Of a DNA stretch of 64,000 nt, positions 23,671 to 33,707 are shown in pieces. Below the pieces are notes generated by a model. The model searched no databases. It saw only the letters and a program-made list of their open reading frames with translations, and was not told where the DNA came from. Position numbers and translations under genes: made by a program. The stretch spans positions 248,001 to 312,000 of the forward strand of contig NW_026944384.1 of NCBI RefSeq assembly GCF_033439725.1, in the 5' to 3' direction. Position 1 is the first letter of the stretch; every line of letters begins with the position of its first letter. The stretch is from Neurospora tetraspora. Its lineage: Eukaryota; Ascomycota; Sordariomycetes; Sordariales; Sordariaceae.

Positions 23671-23792
23671 GAAGTCCATGCCCTGGGCGCCCATTCACTG
23701 CCACTGTGCTTCCCATTCACCGGCTCTCCCTTCCTGGGTATTTAGGCTGCCCTGGTATCCGTTTCTCCTCTTCCATTGCCACTACAGAATCA
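23671..23792 (-). repeat. Dispersed element A, copy 1 (reversed)
   Basis: On the minus strand this reads ATTCTGTAGTGGCAATGGAA, then CCAGGGCAGCCTAAATACCC, then GGGAGAGCCGGTGAATGGG. The same order occurs at 30559-30650 and 32150-32256. Here it ends about 75 bp before the start codon at 23868, so it may act as promoter of that gene (TATTTAG core). Confidence 0.65.
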
Positions 23793-23867
23793 GCGTGTTT
23801 TTTTCTGTCGTCGCCTCTCCAGCCTCCAACAGAAAGCAAATTCCGCAAAACTTGTCGTTGTGTTATC

Positions 23868-24369
23868 ATGTCAGGTAACCCTCTCCGACGGCCTGGACCG
23901 CCACACACATCCCAGAGAACCGAAACTGCTTCTCAAGCTCGCCAGAGAGATAATCCTCAACGCCCTTACGGTAATACGAGGCCTGAAGAGCATTATCCGA
24001 GGTATGCACATAGGATATCATAGACTAAGGTATCCATGTCTTGAAGCGTCGTTGCCGGAGGATTTTCTGACACACAGTTTGAACAGTCACCATGCCCAGA
24101 ATTTGGTCCAGCTCCTCTTCGTCTTCAACGTCTTGAACACAACCTTCTTTGTCCTTCTTTATCTCTGGGCGGGAGCAAACATCTCGTACTATGCTGTCGA
24201 GGTAATCGTCCCCATGCTGGAGATGACGGTGAAAGGGTTCCGCGGGCTTCAGAGCTTGCTCGGAATCGTTTCCTTTCTCCTATGGTATCCGATGTGTTGG
24301 ATGGGGTATGTGGTTGGAGTTCTGGCATTGGCAGCGTTTCTGATCTGTATGAACTCCGCGTCCAGGTAA
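23868..24369 (+). CDS. Small membrane protein, 138 residues, unknown function
   Basis: Exons 23868-24001 and 24087-24369 are joined by an 85-bp intron (GTATGC donor, GAACAG acceptor) that preserves frame. The first 45 residues are hydrophilic, Pro/Arg/Gln-rich (MSGNPLRRPGPPHTSQRTET). Then come a hydrophobic span at about 49-73 (LVQLLFVFNVLNTTFFVLLY), an amphipathic stretch, and a second long hydrophobic region at about 104-134. This resembles the C-terminal membrane half of family protein 1 without the GRIMWLP module. I recognise no family. The promoter overlaps dispersed element A. The model rests on a clean splice and membrane-like composition. Confidence 0.6.
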
Positions 24370-24501
24370 AAGGATTCGGGTTATGACCAAGAAAGGGCCA
24401 TGTAGAATAGTCGTCAACAGACTCAAGACTACCCCTGGAGAAGGTCCACTCAAGTAGGGTCAGAATATACCTCTACCTACCTGTAGGTACCTCTATTTCA
24501 G

Positions 24502-25222
24502 GTACCGTAGCGGGAAAATCTATTTGGCAGGAAGGCTTCCTGGGGGGGTTGAACCCTTTCCAAAGCAGGTAGCCTTCCTATCAAAAAAAGGCTTCCTGAC
24601 GAGGGCCGTCTCTGATTGGTCGGATCCATTCGCTCCCTAAAGCCATCGCTAAGTCACAGCGACTCTTATAGCGGACCGGTTGATGGTTCCTTCCCAAGAT
24701 CCAAAGTCCTATAAACTCCAAATTCCCAAGACCCAAGTTCACGATGGTTCTTTCCCGGAATACGATAGTTCTTTCCCGGAATAAACGCTCTATATCAACG
24801 AACTCATCGGACCTCCCCGTCAATCAATTGGGCCAGTGGCTCAATAGTTCTCGTCGTCGCTCTCTTTCTTGTCATCGCCAGTTCGATCCCGCTGGTGGTC
24901 GTCTTTTTTCGTCGCACGAAAAGTTTCGTGCGCGAATAGCTTCCCTTTATTCGGACTTCGAAGTCGAAGTCCGCTACGCCCGTCCGCGTACCTACTAGAG
25001 CCCCTTGGCTAGTACCCTTCTATAGTAATAACTATAGAGGGCCTTCCAGGGAGCTGTCCTTTTTCCCTATTACACTAAGATTCTGACCAATCACAGGCTT
25101 CGGTTGGCCAGGTAGGCTTTTTCTGACAGAAAGGCTACTTGCCAGAAGTTTGCATCAAAATGAACAAAGGCTTCATACCCCCCAAAAAGCCTTCCTGCCC
25201 TCCCCATATTCCCGCTTCGGTA
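24502..25222. mobile_element. Terminal-inverted-repeat element (MITE-like), about 720 bp
   Basis: The ends are imperfect inverted repeats of about 120-140 bp. The left arm (24502-24623) shows TACCG-AGCGGGAA, then GGCAGGAAGGCTT, GTAGCCTT, AAAAAGGCTTCCTG and TGATTGGTC. The right arm (25083-25222) shows the same blocks in reverse complement. The interior has no coding capacity; it holds two copies of GTTCTTTCCCGGAATA (24753-24784) and small palindromes such as GGACTTCG/CGAAGTCC. No clear target duplication is seen. It lies between two cluster genes. Confidence 0.65.
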
Positions 25223-25405
25223 TCTCTGGAAGTTTGGAGCCTCTACGCTGTGATTGAACGTGTTGGTTGAAAATCCGTGATGTCTTGCAGTCTTGGCCGT
25301 GCGTTGACCCATTATTCCGGCCAGCCACAGGGAAAGTCTGCCCATCAGTCTGCCCTTCCATCGTGCAACGCCAATTGGCCGACCAGGCGCCTATCCGCAT
25401 CTCGG

Positions 25406-25446
25406 GAGGCTGTGTGCTTGGAACCGGCCGCTGCAACGGCCGCCAG
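25406..25446 (+). promoter_or_regulatory. Shared upstream element C, copy 2
   Basis: GAGGCTGTGTGCTTGGAACC then GGCCGCTGCAACGGCCGCC, a near-palindromic CGGCCG pair, about 251 bp before the ATG at 25697. The second shared word CAAACGGATT (25491-25500) lies about 197 bp before the ATG. Confidence 0.45.
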
Positions 25447-25696
25447 CTCCAACCCCCGCATGTAGAACAGCCAACGAGCGGGGAGTGAAGCAAACGGATT
25501 CTGCAGCATGCATACACCTGCCCGATAAGTGGACGTCACCCTCATAACCCAATCGCTGCCCGAGTTTGTTCTCAGCTTCTCTCTCGCTAAATTGTTTTAT
25601 TCACCCTTTTTTCTGGAGAGAGAAGCCTTCTTGACAGTTTCTATTCGCATCTCAAGCTCTCACGAGGCGGCGTTGAGACCACAGTCAACAGTTAAC

Positions 25697-26811
25697 ATGT
25701 CGACCGAGCCGGTGCCTTATCCAGAGACACATGAGCCGAATACGAAGAAGAAACTACAATCCGCGATTCAGTTTGCCATGGATTGGAGGCCCGAGGGTCT
25801 CGCCGGACTCATCATGTGGCTGCCAGGCGATGTAAAAGGCGACGCGTCTTACAACCATCCGGTGGTCATATTATCACCGAGCATCTCTGCCAACAACACT
25901 GTCGAGATATTAGGGGTGGGTTCACCTGGTGGAGGTCTCCCTCATTGCTCACGTCGATATAGTGAGGACTAATTTGTGCTTCTCCAAAGATGACCAGTTT
26001 TGGTGGCAAAGACCTCACACAAAGATTTACCACCTCCCGCAGAGGAATGAATAAGAGGGCTAGATATCTTCCCATCGAGCCTACACCCCCTCACCCTGAC
26101 ACGCCAGAGAGGAATGTAATGCTCAAAGTTTTGCCTTACTCTCCGAGAACGCCTTCATACGTGGACGGTTCATTGAAATCCAGAAAATTCGTCCTCCTCT
26201 CGGAACTTGCGGAATACTATCATTACGATTTCACGTACTGCGTTTACCCAAGATTTTACCTCGACAAAGACTCGTACCAAAAACTGGCCGCGTTTGTCGG
26301 CTTCTCAACTGTTGGGCTGCTTCACGCTCCTGCAGACCCAAAGCTACCTCTAGGGGAGCAACTCGCAGAGCAACTCGCAGAACAACTCGCAGATACGGAT
26401 GGCCTTCAGAGTTCCTTCCTTCCAAATCACGACGCCGACATACCGCTTTCCACCATGAACCAGCAAGCAGAACCAGCAACAGCACAAGCGCGAGAAGCGG
26501 ACGATGCTCCGGTCTTCACTCACAGCCAACCCACTGTAGAGGTACCCACATCTCCTACACATTCCGGTCCGCTCGACCTATCCAAGCCTGTTCGGAACAA
26601 TATCCGCCTCGTCCTGGCTTTCATTGCACTCCTAGCCGCCGGCAGAGCTCTCGGTAGGACCACAGTTGGGAGGGAGGCTTTAAGGGAGGCTATGAGGGGA
26701 GACAAGGCGATGATGCTCGTGGATGCCTCAAAGAAGCTTGTGGTTGCGGTGATGGGTGGTAGTCTTACAAGAATGGCATGGGCGGTGGTGACGCATTCTG
26801 GAAGGAACTGA
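25697..26811 (+). CDS. GRIMWLP-TSFGG family protein 2, single-span membrane type
   Basis: Exons 25697-25915 and 25990-26811 give 346 residues; the 74-bp intron is phase 0. Family motifs in order are AGLIMWLP (here Leu replaces Arg), HPVVILSPS, VEILG, then MTSFGGKDL, YLPIEPTPPHPD and a longer middle part with LDKDSYQKLAAFVGF. The tail carries three direct EQLA repeats around 217-228 from a 12-bp repeat, an acidic Ser/Thr/Pro linker and one hydrophobic span at about 279-293. A C-terminal hydrophobic stretch (KKLVVAVMGG) could be a second span. Function unknown; predicted membrane-anchored. It shares upstream element C with proteins 1 and 4. Confidence 0.8.
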
Positions 26812-27544
26812 GGGCGTTATGTCATGACGGGTCTGAGTGATTTTGCCGTTCGTCTATATGAGGATCGGAATCCTGGTGGTAGCACCAGGTGGTTCAAGTT
26901 TGAGCAGATCTTGATGCTGATCTAGGATTTAGCTTCCTGTCTTCGGATTTTTGAGTGAAATTGGGGCGCGTGGAGGTTGACCTAGGACTGGATGGATGTA
27001 GCATGGGCATTCTTCTCGCATGTTTTTGAAGCAGACAGTGTTTGTCGTTTGTGATCCGGTTTGTGACTCAAAACATTACGCCCACAATGGCGAGACTATA
27101 TCAACTGCAGTGCCAGTCACTGCAGTCAAGAAATGAATGTGTTCAGTTGGCTGTTGGCACCAAATACGTTCTTTTGCATCATGGGATTGCCACGTCATGG
27201 AATCCAATAATGACTTCTGCCTCAGCTTGCTATTGTCTACCTCTACATGCGTTATGAATTAACGAACATAAACAAAGAGAGGAGAAAACCGATCCTAGAG
27301 GTAGCCTGCAACATATATAAGACTGAATGATTCTCAAAACCCGACGCGTGCCCAGATTCAATCTATTCTCGTATCGAGCCTGGTGAACAATGAAGTGTCA
27401 CTCGGGAAGAGAAAAAAACTTCCATCCCACACTCACCCCTCAATCTAGCCGCACCCTCCTTTCCCCACCGAGCAGCTCTGGCTTATCTCTCTATCCTTCG
27501 CGTGCCTTCCATCTTCTGGTCATTCCCTCCCACTTGTGGGCCTT
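26812..27544. other. 3' flank of family gene 2 and intergenic region
   Basis: No gene is seen before shared element B. Confidence 0.4.
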
Positions 27545-27630
27545 GGTCGTCCGAAGTCCGTCATGTTTGCTGCCTGGGGCAACGAATACCGTTTCGAATT
27601 CTGCACGCACAAAGTTTCAAAGAGAATCTA
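27545..27630 (+). repeat. Shared element B, copy 2
   Basis: Same ordered blocks as at 17181-17275 (TCGTCCGAAGT, CTGCCTGGGGCA, TTCGAATTCTGCACG). Confidence 0.5.
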
Positions 27631-27679
27631 AATTACACTAGCCCACTGGCATACGAATACGGCCGTCACGCACTAGATA

Positions 27680-27775
27680 AGACCTCTTGGAAACTAGTAA
27701 ATACCTCTTGGGAAGCAGATGTGACCTCTTGGGAGAGATTGAATACCTGTTTAGGACTAATCAGTATCTCTAGAT
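27680..27775. repeat. 21-bp tandem repeat, four to five copies
   Basis: ACCTCTTGG begins each of three or four units spaced about 21 bp apart, with a more diverged unit after them. On the minus strand it would encode seven-residue repeats (SQEVTSA, SQEVFTS) in a short frame at 27666-27875 that is probably not a gene. Confidence 0.7.
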
Positions 27776-28345
27776 AATAGGATGAAAGAGGAGTATTATA
27801 CCCAAATTTGGGACCAAGATATAGCAGTACCGCTATGAAATTTACCTGAGAACTGAAAGTTTCGAGGGCCATCATCGTTGCCTACTCGGAGTTGTCAGGG
27901 TAACGGCTCTAGATTCATGTCATCTCCAATCTTACAATCTCCGCCGTGACTCAAACGTCGGCAGCATCACTCTCACTTCCTTCCCACAACAACCCCGCGT
28001 TCAATTCTGTTCACCACGACCAATTTGAACCCTCCAACTTCTGCCTTGCGTTGTACCCCCAGTTTCTCTCCCGGTTACACGTTAACCACCACTCCATCTC
28101 CTCAGATCTCAAGAAGACCATCTTCAGCAACCTCACTGAGGATACATCCTGCAACAAACCCAAGGGTTCCAACAGCACTCTCCCCATCACCTCCTTCAAG
28201 AAGGAGCGCGAGTACCTCACCCCGCTCACAGTCAGCACTCATCAACCTCACCCCTCCTCACCTCGTTCCTCCTCACCCCATTCCCCCTCACTCATTCCCC
28301 CTCACCTCCTCTACCTCACTCCGCTACCCTCACCTCACCATCAAC

Positions 28346-29357
28346 ATGCCTTCGGCGAAGAAGAACGTGGGGGAAGCCCTCGACCAGATCGACAAGGCCA
28401 AGGCTGCCTTGACTGCCAACCCTAGCGCGCTCGCGGGAACCAAGCGCAGCCGCGTCGATGACGACGATGTCGATGAGGTCGCGGGAACCAAGCGCCGCCG
28501 TGTCGACGATGACGATAACAGGGGAAGGGCCTCACACGACCTTCTTCAACCATCTCTCAGCTCGCCGGCACCACAAACCAGCATCTCGGGGCCCATCAAC
28601 CCCACACCTCACCACGACGGCCATGAGGCTAATCCGGAGAAACCACTGCTTACTCACCAGCCTACGCATGACCTGACGTGCCGGAACGAAGACCTCGCAG
28701 GACGTATCTTGTGGGCTGGGAACGACGCGGTGAGAAGTATCAAGAAGCTTCCTCAGGACATAAAGCGGTTGCCCCCTCACCCTGCCCTCATCATGTCACC
28801 CAAAGTTAAGGAAGACGGCACAGTCGACTTTTTGGTGGTAAGTGATCCTCATCAGGCCGGGCTTGTTACCGAGCAAAGCGTTCAAGACGGCAACTGGAAA
28901 ATTGGAACTAACCACACACACACAGTTGACCTCTCTCCAAAACAGCACTCTCATGCAGTATTTCCCGGGAAACTCTGCTGATGCCAAAAGGATGAGGTCA
29001 TACTATCTCCCTGTCGAAGGTTCCAAAGAGACAGAACCCCACCCCGATGACCCTGTAAAGAACTCCATGGTCAAGACTACCAAGAAGCCCCACAACCAGA
29101 AAGCAACTTCCTACGTCAACACGACGGCCCTGCGCACTGTTCCCTTCGATCATCTTCGCGCTTACAAGGATGGCCACAAGGATGGAAAAGGCCTCTATTC
29201 ACAGGACTACTCCATCGACGAGACTTCGTACCACAAGCTTGTCGACTTCATGAAGAACCGCTCTCCGCCGGATGTGGAGAAGATCAAAGACTGGAGCAAA
29301 ACCCGCAACAAGAACAAGTCCCGCAACAAGAACAAGTCCCACAACAAGAACAAGTAG
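28346..29357 (+). CDS. GRIMWLP-TSFGG family protein 3, soluble with NLS-like repeats
   Basis: Exons 28346-28837 and 28926-29357 give 307 residues; the intron is phase 0 at the family position. The N-terminus carries a tandem repeat, AGTKRSRVDDDD and AGTKRRRVDDDD (about 31-57), resembling basic nuclear localisation signals with acidic clusters. The module is diverged: AGRILWAG, HPALIMSPK, VDFLVV, then LTSLQN in place of TSFGG, YYLPVEG, HPDDP and TSYVNT. The C-terminus is a repeat of RNKNKS units from an 18-bp tandem repeat. No membrane span is present, so this copy is probably soluble and perhaps nuclear, unlike its relatives. Function unknown. A CT-rich repetitive leader lies at 28230-28340. 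Confidence 0.78.
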
Positions 29358-30558
29358 ATTTCGGGTTGGTTTGCGTTCGTGGAGGTTGTGGCCGATTACC
29401 AAGCGATGATGGTGGTGGTCGGCTGCTTTGGCTGGAAGCTCTGCTGTTGCGCGTGGGTATGGGCGGTGGTGAAGCATTAGTTTGCCTAACTGAAGTAAGT
29501 CTCACTGCCCCTGATGATCGCATCGAACAATGATTGTGTCTAGCTTATGTATATCCAGTTACTCTGAAACAACTCCGCGACACCAACAATAAAACACGTA
29601 AGTCACAACTGAAAAACACCTTTCCCCTACGTAAGATGTTGTTCAGTCGCTAACCATTGTACCGATTCAACTACGCACAGCTGATCCGCGGATGGTCATA
29701 TCGAAAATGGCCATCCGCGGATCAGCTGTGCGGAGGAGGAAGGACCTGAGACGGGCAGGGTACCTTAGGGGAGGGCAGGGTGGGAGCTGGAGCTGGAGCC
29801 GAGGCGGGGCGGGAGCCGGGGCGATATGGCGTTTTGATGGAGTTTATGGGGCGGGTGGTGCTTTTTTGCTTGTAGGGGGACTTGGTTTTGGGCTCGGTAT
29901 GGGGGGGATAGGGGTAGGTGGGACTGTTATACTTGCGGTTTTGGGACAATTCGAGGCAGTTGCGAGCAGATGGGCCTGACTCTTGCTATCTCTGAGTGGT
30001 TGTGAAAGTGAATTGAACATGGGTGGACACTCCATGTTGGACTGTCCAAAAGGGCTCGCTTTGACCAAGAAATGCCGTTACCAAACCGTGTTATGTCTCG
30101 TAGTGGTCTGTGAATACATCGCCCAGAGTCGACTTTGCCTTCTTTCATCCAAGGAATGTTTTGAATATTGGACAAAACGTCTAAGTAAGAGGCATGAATG
30201 CGTGCAATAGAATGTTGAAGTTGTGATGTACTGCACCGTGACGCGTTCGGTTTATCCTTACGACCGCTCGCCATATAATAAGGCAGTGTCTTGAACGTGG
30301 GATGGAGCCCATCAGACCGGTGGTTGTGTTGAGCAATACATGTAAGGTTAGAGGTAGTTGTATCTTGATGTTTAGCCTTTCCAAGTACACATGGGTTAGT
30401 CTTATGCAAGACGATACTGGTTTGTGTGTTAGCGATTTGGTTCTTCGGTTATATGTTGAATAGGGCAGATTTGGAGGTCTTACTGGCCTTCTAGGATGGA
30501 AACTTGTTGGAGGCTGGAAATGGCGACAACGAAAAGGACTTAATTCCGGAGTTGTTTA
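29358..30558. other. Intergenic region with a perfect hairpin
   Basis: Short frames on both strands are not convincing. The notable feature is the inverted repeat at 29674-29732. Confidence 0.4.
29674..29732. repeat. 22-bp perfect inverted repeat, 15-bp loop
   Basis: CGCACAGCTGATCCGCGGAT and two further bases at 29674-29695 are exactly complementary to 29711-29732. In RNA this would form a very stable hairpin. Confidence 0.9.
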
Positions 30559-30650
30559 ACGGAAGAGGAGACATGGCAACCAGGGAAGACTAAATACCCA
30601 GGAAGGGAGTGCCGGTAACTGGGCGGCCCGGTGAATGGGTGGACTTTTGA
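30559..30650 (+). repeat. Dispersed element A, copy 2
   Basis: Contains ACCAGGGAAGACTAAATACC-type and GGAAGGGAGTGCCGGT blocks in the same order as copies at 23.7 and 32.2 kb. By analogy with copy 1, any promoter activity would point left. Confidence 0.6.
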
Positions 30651-30736
30651 CAAACCTGGTCTTCGTTTGAGGCGGCACGACATGGGACAATAACTAGGGG
30701 TTAGGACGCCACATAAGCCTCTTATGCCTCTCTCCG

Positions 30737-30737
30737 C

Positions 30738-30766
<29 letters not shown>
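30737..30766. repeat. Poly-C tract of 30 bases
   Basis: An uninterrupted run of C. Its length may be unreliable in assembly. Confidence 0.9.
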
Positions 30767-30768
<2 letters not shown>

Positions 30769-31301
30769 AAGGCCCTTTGAGAACCTTAAAGACTGGACGA
30801 TATCAGTCTACGGCGTTTACCCGATGGAAAGCCGAACCCTTTCCTCTATCCACCAAGGCGTTGGCGTTTTTGTACCAAGCAACAACCAACAAACAAACCA
30901 GGGCTGGATCGTATATACCGGGGGTCCGCCACCCTCTTCTTGTCCTGCTTCTTCTTCAAGTCCACAACCTTGCTGCGTATCGGCAGAACTGGAGAGAGGA
31001 ACACATCAGTCAAAACCAGACACAGAAGATAAGGTACATATCCTTATCCACGCAGACCTGGAAGAAGTCAGGCACTTCACTACCCCGCACCAGGATATCA
31101 CCGAATCTGCGGGAGGCCCATTGCAGAGACCCTCCAGTCACCAATGAGACAAACTAGAACACCTCAACACCTGACCAATCCAATACAGGACAGCCCAGAG
31201 CACAGTCTTTCCTGAAGCCAAACATAAGAGCCGCTCCCCAGCACGGAGCCACGGACACGAAAGAAGTCAAGCACTCAACCGACCCGCTCCTGCTCGAAGA
31301 C

Positions 31302-32153
31302 ATGGAGGACACCACAGAGCCTCCCTCCGAGCATACCTCTACCCCCCAAACTCCCCCGATGGATCCTCAACCCTTCGGCCCCCGAGAACCGCAACCTTAC
31401 CGCGTCATTTGGCAGTCTCCAGCTCCCTCACCAACTCCAACTCCACCACCTCTCAATGACTATCCCCTACTCAATTCCTCGCGCTACCTGGAATTCGAAG
31501 AAGAGCTACGCATGCGCACAGGCAGGTTCAGAGAGAGGGAGGGTAGTCTCAACGATCCACCTTCCCAACATGAACACGACTATGGCTACCGCAACCGCGC
31601 TGCCACACATACAGGCCCCGACACAAGTGAAGATCGTAGCGATGATGCACAAAACCAGCCCCAATATCCACACGATGGAACCCCGTCCTCAGAAAGGGAG
31701 CCTCAGTGGCTGAAACGTATATCAAGGCCCGCCCGTGTGGCCATCAGGTTGGTTTCGGGCTCTGCAGTCATCGGCGGCCTTGGTTGGAAGCTTTGGCACA
31801 GCCGGGTTGGCGGGGAGCTGTTCACGGAGGCCGTGGCGAGTAGCGAGGCCTTGATGGTGGTGGGTAGAGGGCTAATGGGGGTGAGTGCGGCTGTGGCGAG
31901 GGGAGTGTGGGCGGTGGCGAGGCACGCTTGGAGGCATTCCAGGCCGTATACGGCTTTTGGGCTGGTTTACGGTTTGTGGTCTAAGGGGGAATTATTGGGG
32001 AATTGGGTGATTCTCATAATGTACATGTTGCTTGCGGGTCCCTCCAGGGAGCCGTGCTACTGCTATGCTTGTCGGGTCGAGATGGCTCTGGCTATAAGGA
32101 GGGAGACCGGAATGTCTCTGGCGGAGATACTTGCACCTGATGAAGATGGTTGA
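31302..32153 (+). CDS. Membrane protein with Pro-rich N-terminus, cluster gene, unknown function
   Basis: A single open frame of 283 residues starts at ATG 31302. Residues 1-55 are Pro/Ser/Thr-rich, 60-130 are charged, and the C-terminal half has hydrophobic segments at about 146-163, 185-205 and 232-246. A cysteine-rich CYCYACRVE follows, then an acidic end. The architecture is that of the C-terminal half of family proteins 1 and 2 (RPARVAIRLV against KPVRNNIRLV), but no GRIMWLP module is seen in this frame; an unrecognised upstream exon is possible. The stop codon lies at the edge of dispersed element A. Function unknown. Confidence 0.6.
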   Translation: MEDTTEPPSEHTSTPQTPPMDPQPFGPREPQPYRVIWQSPAPSPTPTPPPLNDYPLLNSSRYLEFEEELRMRTGRFREREGSLNDPPSQHEHDYGYRNRAATHTGPDTSEDRSDDAQNQPQYPHDGTPSSEREPQWLKRISRPARVAIRLVSGSAVIGGLGWKLWHSRVGGELFTEAVASSEALMVVGRGLMGVSAAVARGVWAVARHAWRHSRPYTAFGLVYGLWSKGELLGNWVILIMYMLLAGPSREPCYCYACRVEMALAIRRETGMSLAEILAPDEDG

Positions 32154-32256
32154 TTCTGTAGTGCTGACGGAAGGGGAGAATGAAACGGAAACCAGGGCAG
32201 CCTAAATACCCCGAAAGGGAGTGCCGGGGAATGGGCGGCCCAAGGCACGAACTTCC
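32150..32256 (+). repeat. Dispersed element A, copy 3
   Basis: TTGATTCTGTAGTGCTGACG, then ACCAGGGCAGCCTAAATACC and GGGAGTGCCGGGGAATGGGC. This is the copy most like the reverse complement of copy 1. Confidence 0.65.
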
Positions 32257-32774
32257 AATACCTATCTGTACAGTTTTGGGACAATTGGGAGTAGGATCTA
32301 ACGGATGGGGTGTGTCGATGTATCACAAGATTATCTCTCTTACCCAAAGGAGCTCTTCCCCAATGTTCATGATAACACGGGTTGTGAATGGGGCATTGAC
32401 GCGAATACCTCTACAGATCAGAGACCATCTTGATCGGACCGGTGGTTACACGACTAGGCAGCCCGACATTGTGACACAACACAACGGGGTGAAGCAAACA
32501 ACACAAGTTCCAACAACATGAACGCAAACGGAGGCTTCAGTTACTTCAAACGGACTTCACCAAGCTCGTCATTGAACTGCAATGACTGACTGACAACGAG
32601 GAGTACGGGATGTATAAGAACTACCTTACAACACACCCTTATTCGTTCCATTCATGTTCCTGTTTCCACAAGCTTCCCAAACATCCGCCCACCAACCACA
32701 TCATCACATCAGATCCCTTGGACCCTTGAAACCAAGCACTAGAAACATCACAAGCCAAGGAACAAAAAGCAACC

Positions 32775-33077
32775 ATGGAATCCAACAACCATCCATCCTC
32801 GAGCGAGAAGGAGGCTCATCCTCTTCCCGGGGCTCCCAACGGGACGGAGAGTGCCCATCAGCAAGCACCGCACACGGGGTCTGCCTCGAAGGTCGATACC
32901 TCAGGTCCCTCGCACGGTTACCAGCCAGCCAACGAAGCCGACACTGGTGGGGAAGGAGAGACTGGTCACTCGACCCAAGATGATGCTTCCACCGGCGAGG
33001 ATATGGTGAACTCCGAGGACACGGCTTCAGCTCCGAGAACTGAGCAAGTGCAGGCGCAGTTCCTCCGTCTATTGTGA
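32775..33077 (+). CDS. Small acidic hydrophilic protein, 100 residues
   Basis: A single exon starts at ATG 32775 in a good context (CAACCATGG). A TATA-like TGTATAAGAAC lies about 160 bp upstream. The protein is rich in Ser, Glu, Gly, His and Pro (MESNNHPSSSEKEAHPLPG) with no hydrophobic segment, so it is probably disordered. No family is recognised. It sits between two cluster genes; its role is unknown. A short disordered frame could also arise by chance, so confidence is moderate. Confidence 0.45.
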   Translation: MESNNHPSSSEKEAHPLPGAPNGTESAHQQAPHTGSASKVDTSGPSHGYQPANEADTGGEGETGHSTQDDASTGEDMVNSEDTASAPRTEQVQAQFLRLL

Positions 33078-33707
33078 AGAAGCTACCTTTTGAGGCAGGC
33101 TTTGGGCGTGCACATGTAGTGGCCGGCGATGCTGATGGGTTGATGATGTGCTTGGAGTTGACCTGAGACTGAGTATTAGGCGTGGGCATAGACGAGATAG
33201 GAATGCAAGGGGTGGGACAAGATCGCACTGAAACAAGCATCAGCTAAGGAAATACAGTACAATGATTTGCGAGAGGTACCTTGACTCAGGTATCTGGATG
33301 TGTTACTGCTTTCGTGCGGTTGTTTCGGGAGAGCACGAATGTTGTTTCTTATCGCTGCGAGGATACCTGACATGTAGCAGGTAACAGAACAAAACAAGCA
33401 ACAACAAAAAACGAGAAGGAACGAGGGGAAAAAGCGAGAAGTTGGTGCGGGGGGTGGACGCGGAGTAAATGCTGAGAAAGGAAACGGGGAAAAGGGAGCG
33501 AGAAGACAATAATAGCGACAAATAGTGCTACCTAGGTAGTTAGTGAATAACAAGTCTTAATCCAACCATCTTTCCATCCATGAAAGCCAAAGTCGTAGAC
33601 GCAACCATCATCTGGCCGCCTTCCACAACCCAAACCACGACCTTCCCAATCGAAAACGCCGTCCCTTCGGCCCAACTCTATCTAGGTAGTAGGCACATGA
33701 GGCACTA
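33078..33707. other. Intergenic region
   Basis: No gene is seen; this is the 3' flank of the minus-strand family gene 4. Confidence 0.4.

Noticed and set aside
24829-24900. Second tRNA-like A/B-box pair inside the inverted-repeat element
   Set aside because: TGGCTCAATAG and AGTTCGATCCC are present, but neither the T stem nor the D stem closes; probably chance.
30777-31157. Frame upstream of the 31.3-kb gene with a weak GxI...VxILI pattern
   Set aside because: The resemblance to the family module is too slight and no splice to the downstream gene could be found.
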